DNA of 64,000 bases. It comes from Porodaedalea pini. Its lineage: Eukaryota; Basidiomycota; Agaricomycetes; Hymenochaetales; Hymenochaetaceae. The DNA lies in contig NBAY01000059.1 of assembly GCA_002794775.1 (NCBI GenBank), forward strand, positions 186,001 through 250,000. Reading direction: 5' to 3'. Of the stretch, positions 26,837 through 37,546 are shown in pieces (positions within the stretch are counted from its first letter, which is position 1; each line of letters begins with the position of its first letter). Position numbers and translations under genes: made by a program. The notes under the pieces were generated by a model. That model did not search any database, was not told where the DNA came from, and saw only the letters and a program-made list of their open reading frames with translations.

Positions 26837-28687
26837 TTAATCTTCAAACAGCGGGCGGAAGGCCTGAGTAAAACAACGACGATATTGTTTCGTTAGCTAA
26901 ATCTTTCAAAAACGGAACCAAAGGATACACTGACCTTTTCCGACGACGGAGCTGTGCCACCCTGAAACTGCGTAGGACCCATTTCGACATCCTCATCAAG
27001 CTCGTCATACTCGAGTTCGTCCCGAGCACTCCCACTCTCAAAGCGACTGTCCGTAACTTCTGCGCTAGAGCTTGGTGCAGGCCGCCCGACGCCGACCTCC
27101 TCACCCTCATCGTCGAGCATCGCCGCGAACTCCTCAGCATCCATGTCCTCGATCCCTAATCCCGACTTGCGGATCGCTTCCACGTCTGCTGCAGAGAGCT
27201 GCGAGGCGAGGAAGAGTGGCTGTGACTGCCCGGGCCCATCATCATACATGCCATCGGCGTCAGCCCCACTCTGGAAGTCCACGTCTGTATCGAGTTGCGC
27301 GTCAAAGGTGCCTTGCCGCGCAGATGCAGGATGCATTTGTTGTGGGCGACGCCCGTTTTGTTGCACGACTGCTGCTTGACGCACGTCCGGTATTGCAGTT
27401 CGCATTCGCGTGGAGCTGCTGGCATTAGCGTCGTCACCAAGTGCACGCTTCCGCGCGGCTGGCACGCCAGACACCGAACGATGATTTGCATTACTTCGGC
27501 CGTTGCTCTTCCTCACACGCGCCTGCTGCTGATCTGCGTCCTCCCCGCGAGCCGGATTTGTAGCGATGATGAAGAGCATGTTGCACCCGTCTGCATCCCC
27601 ACTGATGCATATAGGCTGCACCGAGGTGGTAAATCGGAAGTCGATGGCAGAGTTCAGTGCATCTGCAAGGGTAATTGTCGCCTAATTGCAGTCAACAGGG
27701 AGCAAACGAAGGTGTAGGTTGAGACGATTCCTCACATTGAATTCTCGCAGGAAGAAGCCGAGGGTAAGCGGAGCAGTCGGCACATGGTACGAGTCAAATT
27801 CGTCAGCACCAAGAGTAAGTTCCGTTGCAAGCTGAGATTTGCCTAGGATGCTCCGATTAATTATCAGAACTAAAACAGAGATTGACAAGTCACCTCTAGC
27901 ATCAATCCCTTTCTCCATACTTTTGATGCGCACTTCATACTCATCGAAGCTCCAAATCAGTTCTGGGTCGCTTCTCGGACCCTTCGAATTCGGGAAATGT
28001 TCAATTATCTCCTTCACTGCCCGCGCCTGTACGAAAATGCGGCTCTCGTCCTCGCTATTCGGAATGAAGGGTGCTTCATCGTTTGTCGGGTTGTTGAGCA
28101 GTAGACGATGCGTCTTGACAATACCGTGCTTGCAATGCAGTCGAACTATTAAACGGCTCTCCAATGAGTCCTCGTCGTCGCGCATTTCATCCTCCGGAGT
28201 TTCTATTCCATCGATGATCGTCAGCTCGCATTTTTCTGCGGTTTTGTCCGTGTTTCGGTGCCTCAAGATGGTTAACAGGGACTAAAATGATATTATAAGG
28301 TCAATATTTAGCACATAATTTATACAGAACAACATTGCTGCTCGCACCTTGGTCTGCAATTGACACTTCAAGCTCGGTACGTCTTCCTCCTGCGACGCAT
28401 GCCCATTGGTTCGGGAAGGACCCGCTCTGTTCGTTTGGGTCAACCGCGGCGCTGTATAGCGTTGAAAAAAGTTTCGTCGATACGTGAAGCTGCAGTACGC
28501 GGTTTTTGCCAGATTCAGCGACGAGAGAACGAGCCCGTCAGGGCCAGCGTGGATGATCATCTCGTCGCCATATTTTGAGATGCATGTAAGGGCCTTCGTG
28601 AAAGCTACGATACTGTGTTAGTGTACCGGAAGGAGGCTAAGTAAAATACGGACGTTTTAAGGCTCTTGCGTCGATTGTCACTTGCAT
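26837..28687 (-). CDS. RAD9: DNA damage checkpoint clamp subunit Rad9
   Basis: Subunit of the 9-1-1 (Rad9-Hus1-Rad1) PCNA-like checkpoint clamp. The six exons on the minus strand are 28687-28654, 28604-28348, 28281-27894, 27842-27736, 27681-26935 and 26863-26837; phases agree. The N terminus reads MQVTIDARALK-PFTKALTCISKYGDEMIIHAGPDGL followed by SLNLAKTAYCSF...FFQRY, the typical Rad9 start. CKHGIVKTHRL, VKEIIEHFPNSKG and DPELIWSFDEYEVRIKS follow in Rad9 order. The last ~200 residues are acidic and disordered, with GPTQFQGGTAPSS, and end in FRPLFED from a tiny last exon. A disordered tail phosphorylated by checkpoint kinases is known for the family. Its 5' end lies only ~125 bp from the first ORF of the LINE, in head-to-head orientation. 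Confidence 0.9.
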
Positions 28688-28812
28688 AGCTAAAGAGTGG
28701 TTTGGAGCATAGTCACGGTCCGCGTTCAACTCTCCAGGGCACTTCTTGTCTCTAACCCTCATCATCTAACCGTGGGAAAATCTTGAACTCAGTGCATATC
28801 TCTCTCTCCGCG

Positions 28813-29283
28813 ATGGACACGTCCTCCAACGTTAAACCGTCGCAGCTTCTTCATAAAACCAAATCACTTCGGTCTCTTGGAAGTCTTAAAGACCCCACCA
28901 AGTGTGATGAATGCAAATACGAACTGCCGTCGCATAGTCGCAAATGTGCGACCGGCAAGGCCAATCTTTGTCTCACTTGTGGTCGCGACAAGACCTACAA
29001 CCACAATGATGCAGTCTGGGCTCTCGTCGACAAGAATCGTGCTGCATGGTCACCCGATACCGAGGTGGATAAACACGCCGCCGCTCTCCGTAAACAAGGC
29101 GACCTACCGCCCACCCCTGAAGTTGAATCACAGTCATCTCTCAAACGTTCGAACTCTGAAGAGGAGCACTCAGCACGCCCTCACCCGACCACAATACTGG
29201 AGAACATGGAGGAGGACGATCTCTATGTCTCGGAAAACCCAACCAGTCAAGCCCCCCAAGTTGATGACGAACCCATGGGCATT
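28813..29283 (+). pseudogene. LINE ORF1, N-terminal piece with CxxC-type zinc motif
   Basis: ATG at 28813. The piece holds a potential zinc-binding cluster: CDECKYELPSHSRKC, then NLCLTCG. An acidic, Ser/Pro-rich stretch follows. The frame is cut exactly at the left end of the Harbinger-like element and continues in phase at 32746. I do not recognise the zinc motif as a known LINE ORF1 domain. Confidence 0.65.
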
Positions 29284-29496
29284 AGAGGTCTTTAGCAATC
29301 AATTGCTGGACGCTTGGCAACGTCTGATCTGGTCTCTTCGGCGCTTGATCATTTCGGTATGTATGCGACATCATGACAAATTAAATGCCGGAGCTCGGCA
29401 TGGCAGGCACTCTCTGTCACGCGCCTAAAGAAGCAACACAACAAGACGTGCGGTCGCTGTCGTGTCGTCTTGCTCTGTCTATGCCCATTTGGCAGC

Positions 29497-30869
29497 ATGG
29501 CTGGCCAGCCGACCTCTCAGCCTCAGCCTCCCTCCCCTTCTCTGTTGGGCACCGTCCCACCAGACATCTTCTATGCCCCTGCTGGGCAGGTTTCCGACAC
29601 CAAGCTTGAATCAGTCAAGGCGAAACAAAAGCCAAAGCGAACGCGTCGGAAGGGTGCTGTTACCGAAAACACACCGGATGGTACACCAAGCCAGGGCAAA
29701 CGTGGTGGTACACGCCGTGGTGCAGAAGGCAACGGGTTCTCTGGCAAGGGTCTCACCGAACTCGCATGCATTGCTGTGGACATCAACCTCTTCGGCGCGA
29801 CAAGGAAGGAAAAGAGTGCAAAATGGGAGCTGCTTGTCGCGAAAGCTGCTAGTTGTGGGTTGCATCATTCTGTTGACGTGTACCGGAAGAAGTTGAAGCA
29901 GATAATGCTATGGCATGAGGTAAGTTACTTTGCATGTCCGCATCACTCTGCTTTCAGATAGACTGAATTATTCTCAGCACCCACAAAAAGCAACGAAAGT
30001 CATCCAGAAAGCACTCGAGGGGAGTAATGGTATTGTTATATCTGCTCTCCTCACGCGTCTCTGTGCCGAACGTGATACATACAAGGAGAAGACAGATGTG
30101 GAATGGAAGAAACTAGTGAAGGTAAGTATACTAATTCATTATAATTTTTTACTCATTCACTTAATGAGTCTAATAGAAAGCAGAGGAGGATGCCAAGGGT
30201 GGCGAGCTAATCTGCTCACTGTCAATGAAGGGTCAGTGCCGACAGCCGCTTTCTCTCCTTTCAACAAATAAGGAAGATGAGCCATCTCCGCCTTCTCATG
30301 GAGGTAGTGAGATCACTGATAGTGAGGATTGCGCTGCTGACACTGATCCTTTCTTTGATGATGATGACGACGATGCTGAGCCTGATGAGCCATCTACTCA
30401 AGACCCGCTGACAAACAACATTATTCCGCAAGCAGACAAATCTGCCTTCAAAGCAAAGAAGATGGTTGTGCAGGGGTCTGATACTGCATCCAGTGTGATA
30501 CGGGACAAGCGCAAGGTCACCAATGTCATCGACAGCGAAGATGAGGATGCAAGCTCCTCTGGCCCACCATCTGTGAGCCAGTGTACATCAAAGCGGCTGC
30601 GTTGTGAGGCTGACTCTTTTGAGTCCCTTAAGCACCAGCTTGACTCCGAATCAGCTAAGACTCGCCTCTTTGAGGCTGAGCTTCTCTAAAAGACCGACGA
30701 GCAGCTATCTCTTTCAAGGGACACCATTCATATTCAGAGGCAAAGCTTGCAGGCATACAAAAATGCACAGAATCAACTGAGCGGCTTCCATGACCGTTTG
30801 CTTCTTGTCTTCGAGCGAATGGCTGCTGCTGCTGGTGCTGCTGCGCCTGCTTCCTCTGCTCCACCCTAA
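29497..30869 (+). pseudogene. Harbinger accessory (Myb/SANT-like) protein, one premature stop
   Basis: Exons read as 29497-29919, 29978-30121 and 30177-30869 with canonical introns. The N terminus is Pro-rich, followed by a basic stretch (KPKRTRRKG). An Ile/Leu/Trp-bearing helical region follows (GLTELACIAVDINLFG...KWELLVAKA), then an acidic region (FFDDDDDDAEPDEP) and a C-terminal coiled coil. A TAA at 30687-30689 interrupts the coiled coil. Downstream the same frame stays open to 30869, ending in an Ala-rich tail. The Myb/SANT assignment is inferred from position beside the transposase and from the helical pattern; no strict SANT signature is visible. Confidence 0.6.
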
Positions 30870-31035
30870 CTTTTCCATCAATTGTTACCCATCTCACAAC
30901 CCTTTTATATCAAGCATCTTTCTCTTTAGATCAGCATCATATAATTCCTGGTTCTTGTCTATAATTTATGCTACTTATATTTCTGTATATTGTTGTTTAA
31001 TAAAATCTAACTATTGTCGCTCGTTTAAAATGATG

Positions 31036-32311
31036 TCAATCATGAAAGTATTCTCTAAGAGAGGGAGGAGAACAGTTAAAGTACTGTGAGGTCTGGTTAG
31101 AATGCAAGCAGTTCCTAGCATTTGTAAGAAGAACTGCAACACGATAATAAAGACCAATAGGAGAAGAAAGAAGACGTAGCTTCCAGAAAGCATTCAAGAA
31201 TGGGAAAGTATTAACAATACCTGCAAATCCATGCTCCACCTCAATACGTACTGCTGCCATGCATGCATTCCAGTCCTGCTCCTCTAGTGTACAATCTCCA
31301 GAACCAGCAAAGGGGCTGAGAATAATTGGGGAAACACCATATGCTGGATCCCCAAAAATCTGAAAATAACGGTCCTCCACAGGTGTGTCACTGGTCGCTC
31401 CAGGAACTCATGCATGCTGTTCAAGCTTTTCCAGAAGCCTGCTTTCAGCAAGAAGGGCTGGATCTGCATGCCTACCCTCAACTGGTCCATATAAATGTGC
31501 AATGAGTCCATTGGGTACCATCAGGGCCTGATACTTCAAGGCATGGTATTTCTTGTGCCCACTGTATGCAACACGTTGATATATCGAAGGATGAGACATG
31601 CGCTGGATTGTGCAGTCAATGAGGGCAATGATACGAGGGAGTGGGGCTCCACCTTCAAAATAGAAGGCATTGGCGTATTTGACAAGATTGTCTGGTGAAA
31701 AGATGCCTATTGTGTCAAAATCAAGGAGGTGTGACCTTCGATCATTGAGATACTTGAAGAGCTCGTTTGTAAGAATGGAAATGGCAGTTATGGACCGGTT
31801 GTAGAGTATAGTGAGAAGATGAAGCTCTCCTGCAGAACGAAGCTTGGCCAAGAGAAGGCAGAGAGCTTCTATTGCAGGATATATGCAGCGATTTGATGTG
31901 ATAAACTGAGCTGGGATGTCCAGCACATAAACAAGTGTCTGGAGCTCCCTGAAAGAAAAACTTAAAAAATAGCTTAGCAAAATATTTGAAATAAGAGTTA
32001 TTTCAGGCTCACCAAAAGCACCAAATACATTCAGACTTTGGTATCCTCCTCAACCAATCCTCTGTAATATGCCTTCCAGCAATCCTTGGCTGAGCTTTAA
32101 AGCGAGAATAAAAGCGATTTTGAAAGCCAGGTTTACTGTAGGCCAGGTGCAAAGCCTTCAATTTAAAGAGCTTGTTGGAATAGGCCCTTGGGATAGTGTG
32201 TGTGTGTGATGGATAAGCCAATGAAGGAGGGGGTTCTGTAGTATCACCAGTGAGAACAGGTATTGCAAGAGCAAAGAGCTGTATCATCTGCTGCAGCTGA
32301 GGGTTTGCCAT
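31036..32311 (-). pseudogene. DDE_Tnp_4/Harbinger-type transposase with a single in-frame TGA
   Basis: Exon 1 is 32311-32013 and exon 2 is 31948-31036 (intron 31949-32012). The product would be about 400 residues. Catalytic positions are visible: IALIDCTIQRMSHPS (first Asp), IFGDPAYGVSPIIL (second Asp) and VRIEVEHGFAGI (Glu). The typical YSGHKKYHALKYQALMVPNGLI precedes the second Asp. The only lesion seen is the TGA at 31408-31410, between EQHA and VPGATSDT, and the frame continues cleanly after it. CGA to TGA would explain it. This suggests recent inactivation, and active copies may exist elsewhere in the genome. Confidence 0.85.
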
Positions 32312-32745
32312 GGTTGATGAGAGCAGAAGGCAAGACGAGAGTTGAGTGGATTGTATCTCTTATCAATCAGATCTCTCTATTACCATGTTAGGAAGAAATG
32401 ATGTCATGAAGTTGTCTTGCAAAAAAACAAGATTGTCTTTTTTTAATGGTATACTCTTGCCGGGACAGCAAGTATTCAGCTCTAGAGTGAGTATGACTCA
32501 AAAGTCAAAGAAGTGTTACCAAATGCATTCAGGAAGTATAGCTTGAGCTTCGGGATGCATGACGGTGGTGATTTGTGGTGATTTGATCTGGATTAGGAAG
32601 GTGTTATGCATTGTGACAATATTTTCATTTACATGCCGATCCTCGCATAAACTAAAGTTTCCCAGCTTCCGTGTCATCACAGTTTGATCAGAAGACCTGA
32701 CCGACTGATATTTTGTTACCGTTTGATCTGCTAAAGACCTCTATT

Positions 32746-33336
32746 ATTGATGATGAGGCGGAACATCTGGCAATCGCCACTAGAGTCAACACAAATTTCT
32801 GATCACTTTCTCAGGAAACGATCAAATCAATCACCAAGTCTATCATGAGGTGGACCTCAGAAGCCCTATGGTACGAGGACCCCACAAACACCGGTATCGT
32901 GTTGTCCAGGATTGGCAGCACAGTTGTTTCATGGATTAGCAGAGCCAATATGTTGGACGACGAAACAGCCTTATCAAACGAAGCTAATGATGCCCTCAAT
33001 TCATTCCACTCCACATACCGTCTTCAATCCCCGGATAACAAGCATGTCTTCGAAGACATGTATCAGTCCATGACTGCGATCCACAATTGTCAGATTGCCG
33101 ATGACCTTTCTTCTATGACTCGTTCCATTTCTTCTCTCACAGCTATGGTCTCTACTCTTATTGACAAAACTGATAAACTTGAAAAACAGGCTGCATCTGC
33201 TCCTTTCTCATTCACTAACAAGCCTCCTGTATTTTCTACTAGCGCTAACCCAACAGAAAAAATTCTTAGAGATCCGATTGGTGTGCGATTTGTGCATGAC
33301 CCCAGGTCCCCCCCCCTGTGGTTAAACAACGCGTTA
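32746..33336 (+). pseudogene. LINE ORF1, middle piece
   Basis: The frame enters at 32746 directly after the Harbinger target duplication and runs IDDEAEHLAIATRV; a TGA at 32800-32802 is followed by SLSQETIKSI. The piece is helical, with a coiled-coil-like part (SSMTRSISSLTAMVSTLIDK). It is cut at the TA at 33335-33336, where the foldback element begins. The same frame resumes at 42460. Confidence 0.65.
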
Positions 33337-33481
33337 TTGTGATGCAGACTCCTTTGTAGACCAGACGGTTGACTCAAGGGTGAATCTATGTTCTTCCCAA
33401 GGGAGACTGCAGTGGCTCGATAGTCGAGGAGGGACAACCAAATAGAAACAGAGTGATCAAACATTCAAAACGGTGGCTCCA

Positions 33482-33895
33482 TGTTAGGCGGGAGTCCGGG
33501 GGACAACTCGGACTGGGCAGGCCTCGGCTGACCGTCGTCTGGGACATGCTATACTCGAGTGAGAGCTCGGGACACGCTTACTCAGGCTAGGTCGTTGCGG
33601 AGGTAAGAGGATTAATACAAGTCTAAACTAATACAAGGGGGACGAGTCTCACCTAGGTCGTCGCGGAGGTAAGAGGAAAAGCAGAACAAGGAGTTCATGC
33701 GATTCCTGAGACCTTATATAGCGACGACCGTGAGACTATATTACCTAACATTACATAACAAGTGGGAATGGAACGAATGAAGGCAGTGTGGGAATGATTG
33801 TGTAAGATGGGTAAATATAATGAAAAGGACGAATATAATAAAGGAAATGGTAAAAAGGGAAAATAAAGGAAAAGGTGAAAGTTCAGGTTCTAACA
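33482..33895 (-). repeat. 3' LTR of gypsy element
   Basis: 414 bp, TGTTAGGCGG...TTCTAACA on the plus strand. It is identical to the other LTR except at three positions, each CG versus CA. The pol stop codon (33896-33898) abuts it. Confidence 0.95.
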
Positions 33896-36800
33896 TTACC
33901 CCCCCTTCAAGGTTGGACGTCCCGACCAACCATGATCGCGGTCGTCAGGCTCGGTGTCGACGAAGAGCGGATGGAGTCGTTGACGAGGGATGTCGAGTTT
34001 CCGAGGTGCACCGGGATGTTTGAGGTAGAACTCAGCGATCGCCTCCTTCGTGTTCTCGCTGAAGTCCGTCTCAGGCTGCCAAGTAGGTTCATTGTAGCCG
34101 ACCCACTTGACAAGGTACTGTAGTTTCCCTCGGTGCAGACGTGAGTCTAAGACTTCCTCGAGTTCGTACTCCTCCTCGTTGTCGATGATGTCTGGTGGCG
34201 GCGGTTGCAGTTGCTTCTGGCTTTCAAAGGACGGTTCGACGGCGGGTTTCAATAGGGCTTCGTTGAAGACAGGGTGGACCTTTTTCCATCGCTTCGGGAG
34301 TTTGAGCTTGTACGCGCTCGCTCCTATCTTGTCAACGACGTCAAAGGGGCCGTACCATTTGTCTGCGAGTTTCTTTGTCAGCGAGTCCGTACTGATGTTT
34401 TGCCCATCAAGGAAGACCTTGTCTCCAGCCTTGTACTCCACCGAAGCTCCTGCTGTCCGGTCATGGTAGCGCTTCATGTCCTCTGCTGCCTTGACTAGGT
34501 TGTCCTTAGCAACGCGATGAGTCTCCTTGATGTGCTTTGCGAATTCTTCCGCTGACATGTTAGCAGATGAGGTTCGCGTCGTGTCGAAGCTCAAGGGGTG
34601 GCGTCCTGTGTTCGCGTAGAAGGGGGACATCTTCGTTGCTGAGTGTTCGTGGTTGTTGTATGCGAACTCTGCGAGGGGGAGCCAGTCCTTCCAGTCCGAT
34701 TGCCGATGGTTAACGAAGAGTCGAAGGTACTGTTCGAGCTCTTGGTTAATGCGTTCCGTTTGACCATCTGTCTGTGGATGGTACGCTGTCGACGGGTTGC
34801 CTTCAATGTGCAGAAGTTTGTACAGCTCCTTCATCATCGACGCATCGAACTGCGTGCCTCGGTCGTGGATGATCTTCTTCGGTAGGCCGTGGAGGCGGAA
34901 GACGTGGTCGCGGTACAGCTGGGCCATGCCTTCTGCTGACAGCCTCGTCGTCGTCGGGATCGCGTGCATCTGCTTCGAGAACCTATCCACAAAGACGCAG
35001 ATCGCGTTGTGTCCCTTGGAGTCCGGGAGCTCTCCGATTAGGTCGACCGTAACAATTTCCCAGGGTCCTTCAGGGACAGCGTTTGGATGAAGCGGTCTAG
35101 ACCTCGACGTTCTTAAGGCTTTCGTCCGTTGACAACGGTCGCATCCTCGGACGTATGCTCGGACGTCGGAGAACATCGATGCCCACCAGAAGTCGCGACG
35201 GACGAGTTCTACTGTTTTTGACGCTCCCGGATGACCAGCCAGAACCGAGTCGTGGCACTCCCGCAACACGGCCTCCTTTATTGTCGATGGAACATACACC
35301 TTGCCTTTCATCCGCCACAACTCGTCGACCTCCACCAAACCCGTAGGCCTCTCCGACTTGTCCTGCGCCCTCTGCGCTTCACCCACTTGTTCTACCACCT
35401 CGTCGCGCGATGTCCGCACCACTCCACGGTTCAACCACTTATCCTTGATGAACACGATCCCATCGTTGTCATCCTTGCCCTGATCATAGCCCGCCATGCG
35501 CGATAGCAGGTCGGCCTTGCCCATCGTCTTGCCCGACTTGTGTTCGAGGTGGAAGTCGAATTCTTCAAGTTCGGTCCGCCAGCGAGCTTGGCAATAACTC
35601 AGCTTCTGCGCCGACCTGAAATAGGTGAGGTTGGCGTGGTCAGACCAGATTTCAATCTTGTGGCGAGCGCCAAGGAGGTATTGCCGCCACTCCTTGAGCG
35701 CCAAAACGATCGCGAGCATCTCCTTGTTGTAGATCTCGTAGTTTCATTCCGCCGGTTCAAGTGCCTCTGACCTGTAGGCGATCACCCTCCACTTTCCTTC
35801 CTGCTTCTGCAACAACACACCACTGAGCGCAAAGTTCGACGAGTCCGCTTCTATGCGGAAAGGGCCCTCGTCATTGGCGATGGCTAGGACTGGAGGTGAG
35901 CAGAGACGTCGTCTCAGCTCCTCGAACGCTTCCTGCTGTTCGGTCTCCCATACCCAGTCCTTCTTGCCCGTTAACGATGTCAACGGTCGGACCACCTTGC
36001 TGTAGTCCTTAATAAACCGTCTCAGCCAGTTTCCCATACCGAGGAACTGTTGTAGCTCCTTGAGGTTCCGTGGGACTGGCCAGTTCGCAATCGCCTCCGT
36101 CTTTGCCGGGTCAGCCCTGATCTCGCCATTGCCGATGATGTGGCCGAGGTATTTGACGACCTTGGCGTCAAACTCGCACTTCTCCGGCTTCAGGTACAGG
36201 CCATTTTCTCGGAGGATCTGGAGTACGCGCCTCGACGTGTCGATATGCTCCTCAATGGTTTCCGAGAGGATCAGGATGTCGTCGAGGTATACGATGATCA
36301 AGTTCGCGTAGATTAGGTCCTTAAAGATGTGGTTGACAAAGGCCTGGAAAGTGGCTGGTGCGTTGCAAAGGCCAAAAAACATGACCGTCGGTTCGAAGAG
36401 GCCCATGTTTGTGCGAAACGCTGCCTTCCATTCGTCACCCTCACAGATCCAGATATTGTAGTACCCCCAGCGAAGGTCAAGCTTAGTGATGTACTTCGCT
36501 TTCTTGACCTTGTCGATGAGTTCGTCAATGAGGGGGAGGGGATACTTGTTCTTGATCGTGCCGTCATTGAGCTTACGGTAATCCTGGATCGGGCGTAGCG
36601 ATTTGTCGGCCTTCTTAATGAAGAAGAAGGGCGACGCCATGGGCGATATCGACCGTCGAATGCGACCCGACTTCAGATTTTCATCAAGGAAGTCCTTGAG
36701 TGACTGCTGCTCGGTTGGCGTGAGCGGGTAGATCTTACAGTCGCTCGGTTTGAAGTTGGGCTTCAAGTCGATAACATGGTCCCAGGGTCGGTGTTCCGGC

Positions 36801-37546
36801 AGCTTCTCGAAACCTTTTTCGCTGAAAACGTCGGCGTAGTCGTTGAGGTACGCGGGCCAGGACGCCTTGTCCATTCGCATCTCACTCACCCTCCTCATCT
36901 GTTCCACCACCTTCTTCACCTTGCCTAGGTCCTCCACCGGCTCCCTCTTGATCGCACATTCTTCTGGACAGCGGGTGAATTCGATCGAACCCGTTTTCCA
37001 GTCAACCTCCGGATTGTGACGTCGAAGCCAGTCGTACCCCAGGAAGATGTTTGACGACGCTAGGGACGTTACTGCGAGGACGATCCTCTCCTGGTGACGG
37101 CCAATCATGAGCTCGACTTCAATGTACTCCTCGATCAATCCGGCCTCATTGTGCGTGCCATCGGCGTTGAGCACCACGAGGGGTCGAATGTAGCGTTTCG
37201 TTTCCAACCCGTACCTCTCGACAAACCTGACGTTGATGCAGGATCCCGTGCATCCCGAATCCACAAGGGCATGCGCATCTACCTCTCTCGCCTCACCCGC
37301 TATTTCATGCTCGACGGTCAGGAGAAGGTCCAGCTGGCGTCCACCAGTTCCTCTCATGAACAGTTGCTCGTACTCTTCATCCTTGTTCACACCGGTGGAG
37401 ACTTCGTAATCGGAAAAACCATCGACGTCGTTTGCATCTATGTATTGTACAGACGGTTGGTTATATTTTAGCGAATCCGGATTCGAAGTCCCTTGTTCTT
37501 CTCGGTCAGTCGCCCCGATGGCTACGCCTGACCACTCGCAAAACCC
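33896..37546 (-). pseudogene. Gypsy Pol polyprotein (PR-RT-RH-IN-chromodomain), one in-frame TGA
   Basis: The pol frame is open from the frameshift site near 37546. Domains in order: protease with LVDSGCTGSCIN (near 37270); reverse transcriptase with YLDDILILSE (near 36275); RNase H; integrase with an HHCC zinc site (ending GCDRCQRTK), core motifs VDLIGELPDSKG, DRGTQFDA and NPSTAYHPQTDGQTERIN; and a C-terminal chromodomain (LQYLVKWVGYNEPTWQPE). A TGA at 35744-35746 interrupts RNase H just before NYEIYNKEMLAIV, where the family normally has Arg. CGA to TGA explains it. Otherwise the frame is complete to the stop at 33896. The chromodomain is expected to guide integration to particular chromatin. 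Confidence 0.9.
37504..37546 (-). promoter_or_regulatory. Candidate -1 programmed ribosomal frameshift signal (gag-pol)
   Basis: On the minus strand the gag codons CAG GGT TTT GCG contain G GGT TTT, an X XXY YYZ heptamer in the correct phase (37540-37546). A -1 slip gives GGG TTT TGC and enters the pol frame, which stays open into the protease. After a 6-nt spacer lies a 6-bp stem, GGTCAG paired with CTGACC 18 nt later. The gag stop falls inside this loop. Confidence 0.75.

Larger units (their letters stand above)
29284..32742. mobile_element. PIF/Harbinger-like DNA transposon (two genes), inserted in LINE ORF1
   Basis: Ends are AGAGGTCTTTAGCA on the left (29284) and TGCTAAAGACCTCT on the right (to 32742), a 14-bp perfect terminal inverted repeat that extends imperfectly by ATCAA/GATCAA. 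Both ends are bordered by ATTA, so a 3-bp TTA or ATT duplication is present; TTA would fit the family. Inside are two convergent genes: a DNA-binding accessory protein (+) and a DDE transposase (-). Each carries one premature stop. Confidence 0.85.

Noticed and set aside
30687..30689. TAA as the natural end of the Harbinger accessory protein
   Set aside because: The same frame continues for 59 codons as a coiled coil and Ala-rich tail, so a nonsense mutation is more likely, although a natural stop cannot be excluded.
37390..37522. Independent pol start at a GTG/ATG near 37390
   Set aside because: The pol frame is open well upstream to the slippery site overlapping gag, so a Gag-Pol fusion by frameshift explains it better.
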